A stretch of DNA of 64,000 nt from Fidelibacterota bacterium (GTDB lineage Bacteria > Marinisomatota > Marinisomatia > Marinisomatales > S15-B10): assembly GCA_002715465.1 (NCBI GenBank), contig PAYY01000001.1:159057-223056 (forward strand). Direction: 5' to 3'. The notes under the pieces were generated by a model. The model did not search any database. It saw only the letters and a list, made by a program, of their open reading frames with translations, and was not told the DNA's origin. A program made the position numbers and the translations under genes. Numbering within the stretch: the stretch's first letter is position 1; each line of letters opens with the position of its first letter. Below are positions 23,711 through 33,041 of the stretch, one piece after another.

Positions 23711-26140
23711 ATGAATGATACTAAGGAATCAAAGAATAATAATGATAGCTCAGCTATTGGTTTACCCCAAACTTATCCCGTAATGCCTTTGCGGAATACG
23801 GTACTTTTCCCTCAACAGGTTATTCCTACATATATTGGAAGAGATCGTTCACTTAAACTTATTGATAATCTTCCATCAGGGAAAAAAATGATTGTTGTCG
23901 TGGCCCAGCAAGATGGAGCTCAGGAAAATCCTTCAATTGATGATCTTTATTCTTGGGGAACAATAGCTATGGTACTAAAAGTTTTTGATATGCCTGATAA
24001 TAGTAAGTCAGCTATCATTCAAGGTGTGGATCGTGTGAAAGTACTATCATTTATTCAAGATGAACCATATTACAAGGCAGCCGTTCAACGAGTTGAAGAT
24101 CAAGAGTTGGAAGGTCTTGAATCAGAAGCTATGGCAAAATCCATTCGAAATACTTTTGAAGATCTTGTAAAAGTAGCACCTTACCTTACTGAGGAACATT
24201 CAGGAGTTTTAAGTTCAATTTCTAAACCTGGACGTTTAGCTGACAGAGTTATTTCTTTGGTAACAATTCCTACTCAAGAAAAGCAAGAAATATTAGAGGA
24301 AATGGATGTTAAAGAAAGATTGGAAAAAGCTACTGTTCTTCTTAATCGGGAAATACAAAGAATTAATCTAGGTGAAAAAATTCAGACGGAAGTTCAGGAT
24401 GAAATATCTAAATCCCAACGTGAATATTATCTTAGAGAGCAAATGAAGGCTATACGTCGAGAGCTAGGTGAAGATGATGAATCAGCCGAGCTTACTGAAA
24501 TTGAAGAAAAAATTAAAGAGGTAAAGATGAGTGATGAAGCTGAAAAAATTGCTTTGAAAGAACTTGACCGTCTTGGAAAAATACCACCTCAATCTCCTGA
24601 ATATTCGGTTTCTAGAACATATCTAGACTGGTTACTAGATTTACCTTGGAGTAAATCAACTAAAGATAGAGTAGATACTAAAGAGGCAAAGAATATTCTT
24701 GATAAAGATCATTATGGTTTAGATGATGTTAAAGAGAGAATCATTGAATATTTAGCTGTAAGAAAGCTTAAGGAAGAAAAAACTAAGGATGGTCGGGTTA
24801 AGGGGCCAATTCTCTGTTTTGTGGGCCCCCCAGGTGTAGGAAAAACATCACTTGGCAGATCTATAGCTCGATCTATGGGTCGTGAATTTGTAAGAATATC
24901 CCTTGGTGGTGTAAGAGATGAAGCAGAAATCCGAGGACATAGACGTACTTATATTGGTGCTCTTCCAGGGCGGATAATTCAAAGTCTGAAGAAATCTGGA
25001 ACAAACAATCCATTATTTATGTTGGATGAGATTGACAAAGTTGGTGCTGATTTTAGAGGAGATCCCTCTTCAGCTCTATTAGAGGTGCTTGATCCTGAAC
25101 AAAATTTTTCTTTTAGTGACCATTATCTGGAAGTTCCTTTTGACCTTAGTAATGTAATGTTTATAGCTACAGCTAATTTGCAAGACCCAATAGTTCCAGC
25201 TCTTAGAGATAGGATGGAAATTTTAGATTTTTCAGGATATATTGAACAAGAAAAAATAAAAATAGCTCGTCAATACCTTATTCCAAAACAACTTGAAGAA
25301 AATGCTTTGACAAAAAAGGATTGTACTTTTTCAGAAGCTGGAATTAAGGAACTTATTAGATCATATACTAGAGAGGCAGGTGTTAGAAGTTTAGAAAGAG
25401 AAATTTCTAATGTACTTAGAAAAGTTGCTCGCCAACATGCTGAAGGAGAAAATAATTTAGTAAAGGTTACTAAAGATGCTGTGGGTAAGTATCTTGGTGC
25501 GCCAAGGTTCTATCCAGAAATGACAGAAAGAATGAAAAAAGCAGGGGTTGTAATTGGTCTTGCTTGGACATCTGTAGGGGGAGATATACTTTTTATTGAA
25601 GCTTCTCAGATGCCAGGAAAAGGAAGACTTACTTTAACGGGTAAATTAGGTGATGTAATGAAAGAATCAGCAACAGCTGCTCTTACATATGTGAGAGCTA
25701 ATTCTAAAAAACTTGGTATTGATCCAAAATTTAATGAACATACTGATATTCATGTCCATGTACCAGCTGGTGCAATACCCAAAGATGGTCCTTCAGCTGG
25801 AACAGCGATCTTTACCGCAATAGTTTCCCTTCTTACAAAGCAACCAGTAAAAAATTCTTTAGCAATGACGGGTGAAATTACTCTCCGAGGAGCTGTATTG
25901 CCAGTTGGAGGTATTCGCGAAAAGGTGACGGCTGCACATCGATCTGGTATAAGAGAGATAATCCTCCCCCATTTTAATCAAAAAGATTTGGAAGAAATTC
26001 CTGAAAAGGTTATTAGAGATATGACCTTTTATTTTGTTAAAGATCTTAATGAAGTAATTAAACATGCCTTTGATGAAAAAACTCCAAAGGCTAAGCCTAG
26101 AAAAACTAGAACTGCAACGGCCCAAATTGCTGAAGCTTAA
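23711..26140 (+). CDS. lon: ATP-dependent Lon protease
   Basis: Cytoplasmic AAA+ serine protease degrading misfolded and regulatory proteins. It has 809 residues in the classic LonA order: N-terminal substrate domain (about 20-215, PVMPLRNTVLFP), coiled-coil helices, AAA+ module with Walker A GPPGVGKTS near residue 371 and Walker B LFMLDEIDK, and C-terminal protease domain. The Ser-Lys dyad is the Ser of KDGPSAGTA (about 695) and the Lys of IREKVTAAH (about 738). A good ribosome-binding site lies 7 bases before the ATG. The gene stands alone with its own upstream palindrome and promoter-like element, as expected for a stress-regulated gene. Confidence 0.97.
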   Translation: MNDTKESKNNNDSSAIGLPQTYPVMPLRNTVLFPQQVIPTYIGRDRSLKLIDNLPSGKKMIVVVAQQDGAQENPSIDDLYSWGTIAMVLKVFDMPDNSKSAIIQGVDRVKVLSFIQDEPYYKAAVQRVEDQELEGLESEAMAKSIRNTFEDLVKVAPYLTEEHSGVLSSISKPGRLADRVISLVTIPTQEKQEILEEMDVKERLEKATVLLNREIQRINLGEKIQTEVQDEISKSQREYYLREQMKAIRRELGEDDESAELTEIEEKIKEVKMSDEAEKIALKELDRLGKIPPQSPEYSVSRTYLDWLLDLPWSKSTKDRVDTKEAKNILDKDHYGLDDVKERIIEYLAVRKLKEEKTKDGRVKGPILCFVGPPGVGKTSLGRSIARSMGREFVRISLGGVRDEAEIRGHRRTYIGALPGRIIQSLKKSGTNNPLFMLDEIDKVGADFRGDPSSALLEVLDPEQNFSFSDHYLEVPFDLSNVMFIATANLQDPIVPALRDRMEILDFSGYIEQEKIKIARQYLIPKQLEENALTKKDCTFSEAGIKELIRSYTREAGVRSLEREISNVLRKVARQHAEGENNLVKVTKDAVGKYLGAPRFYPEMTERMKKAGVVIGLAWTSVGGDILFIEASQMPGKGRLTLTGKLGDVMKESATAALTYVRANSKKLGIDPKFNEHTDIHVHVPAGAIPKDGPSAGTAIFTAIVSLLTKQPVKNSLAMTGEITLRGAVLPVGGIREKVTAAHRSGIREIILPHFNQKDLEEIPEKVIRDMTFYFVKDLNEVIKHAFDEKTPKAKPRKTRTATAQIAEA

Positions 26141-26209
26141 GATTATTTTAATCATAATAGTTTGCTAATTTAGAAGAAGTTATTTGAGACTGTTTTGCGA
26201 AAAGAATAT

Positions 26210-26284
26210 GGACGCTTAGCTCAGTTGGTTCAGAGCACTGCGTTTACACCGCAGGGGTCGTAGGTTCGAATCCTACAGCGTCCA
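26210..26284 (+). tRNA. tRNA-Val (anticodon TAC)
   Basis: It folds as a complete cloverleaf. The acceptor GGACGCT pairs with AGCGTCC, the D arm GCTC pairs with GAGC, and the anticodon arm CTGCG pairs with CGCAG around loop TTTACAC (anticodon TAC, reading GTA/GTG valine codons). The variable loop is 5 bases, and the T arm GTAGG pairs with CCTAC around TTCGAAT. The discriminator base is A; CCA is not encoded. It lies between lon and the pyruvate kinase gene. Confidence 0.97.
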
Positions 26285-26342
26285 CTTATTATCTATCTTG
26301 AAATCTCCCTATGGATAAATGATAGGGATACTATTTACTCAA

Positions 26343-27755
26343 ATGAATAATTGTACTAATACAAAAATTATAGCAACTATCGGTCCTTCTTGCGATAAAA
26401 AAAATATACTAGAGGAAATGATTTCATCAGGGGTTAACATTTTTAGACTCAATATGTCCCATGGTGATGAATCTTCAAAAAAACATCTTTATAATTTAGT
26501 TAAATCCTTAAAATTAGATGATGGAAGTAGGCCAACTATTCTAACAGATTTGGCTGGCCCTAAAATCCGAGTTACTGGTGTAAGAAATGGCTTCAAACTT
26601 TCTGAGGGACAATCTGTCCTTATCACAAATAAAGCAAATTTTGATAAAGATGAAATTCAAGTGACAAATGGTATAGAATTCAATAATCTTCGAAAAGGTG
26701 CAAAAATATTAATTAATGATGGAAAAGTACAACTCGAGGCAACACAAATAGTTTCAACAAACTCTATAAGATGTAAAACGTTAATTGGTGGAGAAATAAA
26801 AGAAAGAAAGGGCGTTAATTTTCCTGGAGTTTCAATTGATACACCTTCACTTACACAAGAAGATATTGCTGATTTAAAAATAGCTTTAGAAGAGGGTGCT
26901 GATTGGATTGCTCTTTCGTTTGTAAGGTCTGAAAAAGATATATTGGCTATTCACAAAATAATGGATGAAATAGGGAATCGAATTCCAATAATGGCTAAAA
27001 TTGAAAAATGGGAAGCTCTTGAAAATCTTAGTGCAATTGCAAATGTTTTCGATGGGATTATGGTGGCTCGTGGAGATCTTGGTGTCGAAATACCTGCTGA
27101 ACAAGTACCATTAGCTCAAAAACGTATAATAAATATTGCTGCAGTATTAGGTAAACCAGTTGTAATCGCTACTCAACTATTGGAATCTATGCTGGATAGT
27201 AAAACTCCAACTAGAGCTGAAGTGAGTGATATTGCAAATGCAATTTATGATAGTGCTGATGCCTTAATGGTGACTGGTGAAACAGCCATTGGAAAATATC
27301 CTATTGATGTAATCAAAACATTGAAGCTTGTTATTATTGAGGTGGAAAAATCGGTAAACTCTAGTCGATCTTCTTTACCTGAAGAAGTGAATAAAACAGC
27401 TGATGCAATTAGTCATGCTGTTTGTCAAATTGCTAAAGATCTAGACATTGATTTAATCATGACTATGACTCATAGTGGTAGTACAGCACGTATGATTTCT
27501 AGATATAGACCTAAAGGAAAAGTTTTTGCATTGACGCCATTTAATCTTATTATGCGTCAACTTCGTATAATTTGGGGTGTTATTCCTATCAAGGTGGATA
27601 ACTATAATAATATAGATGAGATTCCAAGACTTTGCATTAATGTATTAAATGGATTAGGGCAAATAAAAAAAGGGGATAAATTTGTAATTACAGGAGGAGT
27701 ACCTATGGGTGTTGAAGGTACCACTAATTATTTGTCGGTGTTAACCAATAATTAG
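26343..27755 (+). CDS. pyk: Pyruvate kinase
   Basis: Final glycolytic enzyme, phosphoenolpyruvate plus ADP to pyruvate plus ATP. Conserved blocks are TKIIATIGPSC and RLNMSHG at the N-terminus, TDLAGPKIR, the active-site MAKIEKWEALEN-type segment with catalytic Lys, GIMVARGDLGVEIP and TQLLESM. The C-terminal domain (about 350-470) is the usual allosteric half. Two in-frame ATGs exist, 26319 and 26343; the second gives the normal short N-terminus before TKIIATIGPS, and neither has a strong ribosome-binding site. A helical MNNCTN start is plausible. It is monocistronic, 58 bases after tRNA-Val. Confidence 0.95.
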   Translation: MNNCTNTKIIATIGPSCDKKNILEEMISSGVNIFRLNMSHGDESSKKHLYNLVKSLKLDDGSRPTILTDLAGPKIRVTGVRNGFKLSEGQSVLITNKANFDKDEIQVTNGIEFNNLRKGAKILINDGKVQLEATQIVSTNSIRCKTLIGGEIKERKGVNFPGVSIDTPSLTQEDIADLKIALEEGADWIALSFVRSEKDILAIHKIMDEIGNRIPIMAKIEKWEALENLSAIANVFDGIMVARGDLGVEIPAEQVPLAQKRIINIAAVLGKPVVIATQLLESMLDSKTPTRAEVSDIANAIYDSADALMVTGETAIGKYPIDVIKTLKLVIIEVEKSVNSSRSSLPEEVNKTADAISHAVCQIAKDLDIDLIMTMTHSGSTARMISRYRPKGKVFALTPFNLIMRQLRIIWGVIPIKVDNYNNIDEIPRLCINVLNGLGQIKKGDKFVITGGVPMGVEGTTNYLSVLTNN

Positions 27756-27811
27756 TAGAATGAATTTTATTAATTATTTGAATTGTTTAATTCGTTGTAA
27801 TATTTTTATAA

Positions 27812-28771
27812 TTATCCCTCTCGATCTCCTTTTTCTTCATTAAATCTGTCTTTTGAATTCTTATTTTTCAAGTGCCATCGAATATGAAGAAATTGATGAA
27901 TTTTAATTATTTCAATTTGTTTTTCAGATAAAATATTTAAATGGGCATTTTTCTTTCTTTTCAAGATAATTTCAACGTTAACTTTTCCATCTTCTCTTGA
28001 TAATTCTGCGGATTCAACTAAAGTTTTTAAACTATCTAGTGCATTTTTTGCTTTTTCTTCAGCTATATCTAACGCAATAATCTGATCATTTGTAAGTCCT
28101 AGAGCTTCTATTTTTGCAAGTCTAATTTGTTCTTCGAAAGCTTCCTTTTTTGCTTCAATTTCTTGTTTTATTTCATCAAGTTGGACTTTTTGATTTTCAG
28201 TGAGAATTGAATCAATTGATTCTTTTAATAAATTATCAAGATTTTTAATTAGTTTTTCGCCTTCTTGTCGAGTTATTTCACCAGCTTTAATACCTTCATG
28301 AATTGCAGATGTTTCCAAACGGTGTTTTTCCATTATTATAGCGAATTCTTCTTTTTGATTTTCAGTTAGAATTTTTTGAAGAATAGAAAAATGATCCTTT
28401 TTTCCTTTAAAACCATTTTTCGGTCCTTGACCTATTCTACCTTTTGGATTGTCTTTAATTTTACTTAATCGAGCAAAAATCTTTTCTTTTCCTTCGTCAG
28501 ATAATTTCTCGTGAAGTTCAGCAGCAAGTTTCCAAAGAAATCCTGGATCTTTATCCCAAAGGCCCTTGTTTCCATGTTTTCCAAGTGCCTTTTTTAAAGA
28601 TTTAGAGTTTTTTAGTGACAATCCAAGTTCGATTTCCAAATCATTGGAAAATTGTTCAAGTTCAATGGAATCAAGTACAAGTTCATTTGAACTAAAAGGA
28701 TTCTCACATCCTGTTATAAAAAGAATAAGAATTGTTGATAGAATAATAAATTTTATTGAATTGGGATTCAT
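27812..28771 (-). CDS. Lipoprotein with repeated LTxxQ (Spy/CpxP-like) motifs
   Basis: Lipoprotein with signal and lipobox LFITGC; the lipidated Cys is at residue 22 from this start. The mature part is highly charged and helical and contains repeated ILTENQK/LTNDQ/ILSEKQ motifs spaced along the chain, as in the Spy/CpxP (LTxxQ) periplasmic chaperone family, but in about four copies rather than two. A protective or metal/envelope-stress role is inferred. The start at 28771 was chosen over an upstream ATG at 28804 because GAGGG lies 7 bases before it and the signal peptide then begins normally. It is convergent with pyk. Confidence 0.7.
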   Translation of the reverse strand: MNPNSIKFIILSTILILFITGCENPFSSNELVLDSIELEQFSNDLEIELGLSLKNSKSLKKALGKHGNKGLWDKDPGFLWKLAAELHEKLSDEGKEKIFARLSKIKDNPKGRIGQGPKNGFKGKKDHFSILQKILTENQKEEFAIIMEKHRLETSAIHEGIKAGEITRQEGEKLIKNLDNLLKESIDSILTENQKVQLDEIKQEIEAKKEAFEEQIRLAKIEALGLTNDQIIALDIAEEKAKNALDSLKTLVESAELSREDGKVNVEIILKRKKNAHLNILSEKQIEIIKIHQFLHIRWHLKNKNSKDRFNEEKGDREG

Positions 28772-28872
28772 ACTTTTACCCTCATTTTTCTTATTTAGAC
28801 TCATAGAAAAGCAAGAAAGTTAAATATACATTATCCTTATGAGTAGTGGAAGTAGTGTTTTAATATTTAATC

Positions 28873-29535
28873 CTAGGCTATAAAGGTATGTTTTTTTCCT
28901 TTAATTCCGTGAAAAAGTTCTCTTATTTTTTTCATGTCATCATCAAAATTGTTTGATAAAACATATGGTTCAAGAAGATTAAAACATCTATTCTGATAAT
29001 CAAATTGAATTGGAAGAATAGGAATATCTAAACTTTTACTTATAATATAAAATCCTGATTTAAATTTCTTTTTTGGTAACATACCTCCCTCTGGTGCTAA
29101 CATTAAAAGAAAGTGATCCATTTTTTTTAATTTTTCAATTAAATATTTTACTAATCCAGTTGAACGATTTCGTAATACTGGAATTCCTCCCAACCGTCTT
29201 ACAATAATTTTCTGTAGCCAACCAAAAGGCCAGTTTATTCCAAAATTATCTAAATTTTGTTTGTCATTATTTTGATTTGAAATAGGTAGCTTAGAGAATA
29301 CCCATTGGGCAGCAAGGAATTTAACTTTAACATCTAGTGCTAGTACAGCAAGTAGGACATAAAATCCATCAATGAAAGCTGAATGAGGTGCGCCTATAAC
29401 AATTACTTTTGAGTAAGGTGGGATTTTTCCTTTAATTTGCCAATTAGATAAGCGCAAAAGTAAACGAGCTATATGAGTAAGAATTTTTCTATCTGCCCTA
29501 TGTATTTTTGGTATGTTATTAAATTGGTTTGACAT
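28873..29535 (-). CDS. PlsC-like lysophospholipid acyltransferase
   Basis: A 220-residue membrane-associated acyltransferase. The catalytic HxxxxD is H51/D56 in APHSAFIDGF, and the acyl-acceptor motif is APEGGMLPKKKFKSGFY near 145-162. It probably acylates lysophosphatidate or another glycerolipid; the substrate cannot be fixed from sequence. It has few clear membrane segments, as in the shorter members of the family. It lies 69 bases downstream of the lipoprotein start on the same strand and is divergent from the GH109-like gene. Confidence 0.8.
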   Translation of the reverse strand: MSNQFNNIPKIHRADRKILTHIARLLLRLSNWQIKGKIPPYSKVIVIGAPHSAFIDGFYVLLAVLALDVKVKFLAAQWVFSKLPISNQNNDKQNLDNFGINWPFGWLQKIIVRRLGGIPVLRNRSTGLVKYLIEKLKKMDHFLLMLAPEGGMLPKKKFKSGFYIISKSLDIPILPIQFDYQNRCFNLLEPYVLSNNFDDDMKKIRELFHGIKGKKHTFIA

Positions 29536-29850
29536 AGTTTTTTATGTAGTTAGGTTTAATAATATATAAACCTTCAATATTTTTAAGTAATAGTATTTAT
29601 GAAAATTGCTAGAGATTTAATCTTAATAGAAAATTCAATTTAGTTTAATCGAAGGATTAAAAATCAAATTGCAATATTTTGAACATCCAATTGATGAACT
29701 ATTTATTTATACATAATCTATGTATAAATGGTCAACTATAAAATTACTGACATCCCTTTAATTTTGATAAAAATTTCTAGCTATATAAATATTTTATTTA
29801 TTAAACCAAATATTTTAGTTATAAAATGTATATAAAAAGGTTAGGCTAAT
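29536..29850. other. Divergent intergenic region without a gene
   Basis: The 315 bases between the acyltransferase gene and the GH109-like gene are very AT-rich and carry no plausible coding frame. They hold a perfect 11-bp inverted repeat at 29705-29729. A weak AAAGG ribosome-binding site lies at about 29835-29840 before the ATG at 29851. No clear sigma-70 promoter with normal spacing was found for either direction. Confidence 0.6.
29705..29729. promoter_or_regulatory. Perfect 11-bp inverted repeat, candidate operator
   Basis: ATTTATACATA and TATGTATAAAT are exact reverse complements around a 3-base centre (ATC). The site is about 120 bases before the GH109-like gene and 170 bases from the divergent acyltransferase start. 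The symmetry fits a dimeric repressor controlling the sugar locus. There is no T run on either side, so it is unlikely to be a terminator. Confidence 0.5.
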
Positions 29851-31218
29851 ATGAATAATAAGCTTATAAAAAGACGTAAATTTTTGAAGAAAAGTACTTT
29901 AACTAGTATGTCATTATTTATTTCACCCAGTTTCAATCTAATAAAAAATCCTAAATTAAATAAAATAAGAATAGGAGTTATTGGAGTCGGTCTTCGTGGG
30001 CAATGGCATATTGATTTGATTCTAAGAAGAAATGATGTGGAGATTCCAGTTATATGTGATATTGATGAAACGATGATTGGTCTGGCGATAAAAAAATTCG
30101 ATCAAGCCGGTAAAGCTCACCCTAAAATATACCAAAAGGGAGAACATGATTATCTTAATATGTTAAAGAAAGAATCTTTAGATGGAGTAATAATTGCTAC
30201 ACCATGGAAATGGCATGCTTCAATGTCTGTTGCTGCAATGAATTATGAAAAACATGTAGGAGTTGAAGTACCAGCCGCTTTAACAATTGATGAATGTAAG
30301 AATCTTGTAGAAACATCAAAAACATCCGGAAAATTTTGTATGATTTTAGAGAATGTTTGTTATAGAAGGGATGTAATGGCTGTATTAAATATGGTCAGGA
30401 AAGGTTTATTTGGTAATCTCCTACATTGTCAAGGAGGATATCAACATGACCTCCGTAATGTAAAATTTAATGATGGTAAAAATCCTTATGGAAATGGTTT
30501 TGAATTTGGAAAAAAAGCATTCAGCGAAGCAAGATGGAGAACTCAACATTCTGTTGAACGTAATGGAGATCTTTACCCTACACATGGAGTAGGACCTATT
30601 AGCTCTATGCTCAATATTAATCGTGGCAACAGATTTCTTCACCTTACGTCGACTTCTACACAATCACTAGGCTTAAATAAATATATTGTTGATAATATGG
30701 GTATTAATCATCCTAATGCATCAGTCAAATTTGCATTAGGTGATATTGTAACAACTGTAATTAAATGTTCAAACGGCCAAACAGTTATGCTGAGTCATGA
30801 CACGAATTCACCAAGACCATATTCCCTTAATTTTCGTGTGCAAGGGACCCAAGGAATTTGGATGAAAGATAATAATTCTATCTATATTGAGGGACTTAGT
30901 CCAAGTAAACACAAATGGGAGTCTGATAAATATTATCTTCAGAAATATGATCATCCAATATGGAAAAGATATGAATCTGAAGCTACAGGAGCTGGTCATG
31001 GAGGTATGGATTATTTTATTATAAGGGCATTCATTGAATCAATCAAAAGAGAAACCTCTCCTCCTCTTGATGTATATGATGCTGTTTCTATGAGTGTCAT
31101 TAGCCCTTTATCAGAAGAGTCTATTGCTAAGGGAAGTTCTCCTATCAAATTTCCAGATTTCACAAGAGGAACATGGAAGACAAACGAACCTATTTTTGGT
31201 CTCAATGATGATTATTAA
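29851..31218 (+). CDS. Gfo/Idh/MocA protein, GH109-like glycosidase/oxidoreductase
   Basis: A 455-residue NAD-binding oxidoreductase-fold protein exported by a twin-arginine-type leader (KRRKFLKKS, then a hydrophobic stretch). The Rossmann motif is IGVIGVGLRGQWH (about 41-53). The central GGYQHDLR, RWRTQHSVERNGDLYPTHG and INRGNR segments match the GH109 family, whose members hydrolyse alpha-N-acetylgalactosaminides by an NAD-dependent mechanism. A non-hydrolytic sugar oxidoreductase is the alternative. It starts a same-strand run with a symporter, sugar kinase and nucleotidyltransferase. A periplasmic location would let it release a sugar for the symporter. Confidence 0.82.
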   Translation: MNNKLIKRRKFLKKSTLTSMSLFISPSFNLIKNPKLNKIRIGVIGVGLRGQWHIDLILRRNDVEIPVICDIDETMIGLAIKKFDQAGKAHPKIYQKGEHDYLNMLKKESLDGVIIATPWKWHASMSVAAMNYEKHVGVEVPAALTIDECKNLVETSKTSGKFCMILENVCYRRDVMAVLNMVRKGLFGNLLHCQGGYQHDLRNVKFNDGKNPYGNGFEFGKKAFSEARWRTQHSVERNGDLYPTHGVGPISSMLNINRGNRFLHLTSTSTQSLGLNKYIVDNMGINHPNASVKFALGDIVTTVIKCSNGQTVMLSHDTNSPRPYSLNFRVQGTQGIWMKDNNSIYIEGLSPSKHKWESDKYYLQKYDHPIWKRYESEATGAGHGGMDYFIIRAFIESIKRETSPPLDVYDAVSMSVISPLSEESIAKGSSPIKFPDFTRGTWKTNEPIFGLNDDY

Positions 31219-31245
31219 AGTTCTTTTCAAGAATGTTTTCTAACT

Positions 31246-32997
31246 ATGTTTCTATCATTTTTAGATTGGTCTTTAATCTTTTTCTATTTTGCTATTACCG
31301 TTGCTATTGGAATTGGTGTAGCTAAAAAGGCAGGTGCAAACTCCACAGAATTTTTTGCTGCTGGAAAGCAAATGCCTTGGTGGTTACTTGGAATTTCAAT
31401 GGTTGCTACTACATTCTCTACGGATACTCCAAACCTTGTAACTGATATTGTTCGTCGAGATGGTGTAGCCGGGAATTGGGTTTGGTGGGCATTTTTGCTT
31501 ACTGGTATGTTAACTGTTTTTATATATGCTCAATTATGGAAAAGATCAGAAGTATTAACAGACATTGAATTTTATGAATTGAGATATAGTGGAAAAACGG
31601 CTGCCTTTCTCAGGGGTTTTCGTGCTATATATCTAGGTTTCTTTTTTAATGTAGTAATTATGGCGTCTGTTTCTCTTGCAGCAATAAAAATAGGTGGTGT
31701 CCTTTTAGGGCTTACTCCCATTCAGGTTATTTTAATTTCTGGAACTATAACAGTTATTTACAGTTCTCTGGGTGGCCTTCGCGGTGTGTTGATTACAGAT
31801 TTAATCCAATTTTTTATGGCTATGGTTGGTGGAATCAGTGCTGCAGTGGTTTCTTTGCGCCTACCTCAGGTTGGAGGGTTAAAAGGTCTTCTTTCCAATG
31901 AAAATGTAGTAGGTAAATTAGATATTCTTCCTGATTTTTCCGATCCAACAAATACTATAGTTATATTTATTATACCTTTAGCTGTACAGTGGTGGAGTGT
32001 ATGGTATCCTGGAGCTGAGCCTGGTGGAGGTGGATATATTGCACAGCGCTTACTTGCTGCAAAAAATGAAAATAACGCAATTGGAGCGGTCTTTTTATTT
32101 AATTTAGCTCATTATGCACTCAGACCGTGGCCTTGGATTATAGTTGCACTTTGTTCACTCATTATTTTTCCTGAATTAGATGATCTTAGAAATACTTTTC
32201 CAGAATCTGCTGAAATTATTAATCATGACCTAGCCTATCCTGCAATGCTAACTTTTTTACCAGCTGGATTAATGGGACTTGTAGTTGCTTCTTTAATTGC
32301 TGCTTACATGTCTACTATTTCTACTCATTTGAATTGGGGAGCATCGTATTTAGTTAATGACGTTTTTAAGCGTTTTGTAAAACCTAATGCTCATGAATCA
32401 CAACTTGTTCTTATTGGTCGAATAATTACAGTTTTTCTGATGATATGTGCTGGGATTCTAGCTCTATTCCTTAAATCTGCTTTAGACAGTTTTTGGATTT
32501 TGCTCCAAATAGGAGCTGGAACGGGCCTTATATTTATTCTTAGATGGTTTTGGTGGAGAATTAATGCAATTAGTGAAATAATTGCTATGACAACATCTTT
32601 TTTTATTGCTATTTATTTTCAATTTTTCCATGAAGTCTTAGGGCTATCTCCATTATTAGGATGGCAGAAATTAATTGCTGGAGTACTAATTACTTCAATC
32701 TTATGGATAATTTCTATTTATATAACAAAACCTACTGATAAAACAGTATTAATTAATTTTGTAGAAAAAATTAATCCAGGAGGACCTGGTTGGAAACCCT
32801 TTTATTCTGTAGGTAAGGTTAGGAAAGATTGGAATGTTCCAAAAGGGATTTTAATGATGTTTCTTGGATCCCTTTCTATATATTCATTTCTTTTTGGAAT
32901 TGGTTATTTAATCTATGGAAGTATTAGTTTTTCCCTAATTATATTGACTATTGGTTTGCTTACCTTATTTGGACTCTATAAAACATGGATTAATTAA
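31246..32997 (+). CDS. Sodium:solute symporter (SSS family)
   Basis: A 583-residue inner-membrane transporter with about 14 hydrophobic segments. SSS features are visible: TEFFAAGKQMPWWLLGISMVA at the N-terminus (split at the helix start), VATTFSTDTP, GGLRGVLITDLIQFF in helix six and AAYMSTISTHLNWGASY near the sodium site. The substrate is unknown; sugars or sugar acids are typical for this subgroup. It starts 27 bases after the GH109-like gene and is followed 44 bases later by a galactokinase-like gene, so it is probably the uptake step of that locus. Confidence 0.9.
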   Translation: MFLSFLDWSLIFFYFAITVAIGIGVAKKAGANSTEFFAAGKQMPWWLLGISMVATTFSTDTPNLVTDIVRRDGVAGNWVWWAFLLTGMLTVFIYAQLWKRSEVLTDIEFYELRYSGKTAAFLRGFRAIYLGFFFNVVIMASVSLAAIKIGGVLLGLTPIQVILISGTITVIYSSLGGLRGVLITDLIQFFMAMVGGISAAVVSLRLPQVGGLKGLLSNENVVGKLDILPDFSDPTNTIVIFIIPLAVQWWSVWYPGAEPGGGGYIAQRLLAAKNENNAIGAVFLFNLAHYALRPWPWIIVALCSLIIFPELDDLRNTFPESAEIINHDLAYPAMLTFLPAGLMGLVVASLIAAYMSTISTHLNWGASYLVNDVFKRFVKPNAHESQLVLIGRIITVFLMICAGILALFLKSALDSFWILLQIGAGTGLIFILRWFWWRINAISEIIAMTTSFFIAIYFQFFHEVLGLSPLLGWQKLIAGVLITSILWIISIYITKPTDKTVLINFVEKINPGGPGWKPFYSVGKVRKDWNVPKGILMMFLGSLSIYSFLFGIGYLIYGSISFSLIILTIGLLTLFGLYKTWIN

Positions 32998-33041
32998 TCA
33001 TAGAAAGTTAATGAAATGCATATAAATTACAGTTTTATCTT

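Noticed and set aside
27756..27811. Short GAATT/AATTC repeat after pyruvate kinase as terminator
   Set aside because: A five-base, all-weak stem with no proper T run; expected by chance in this base composition.
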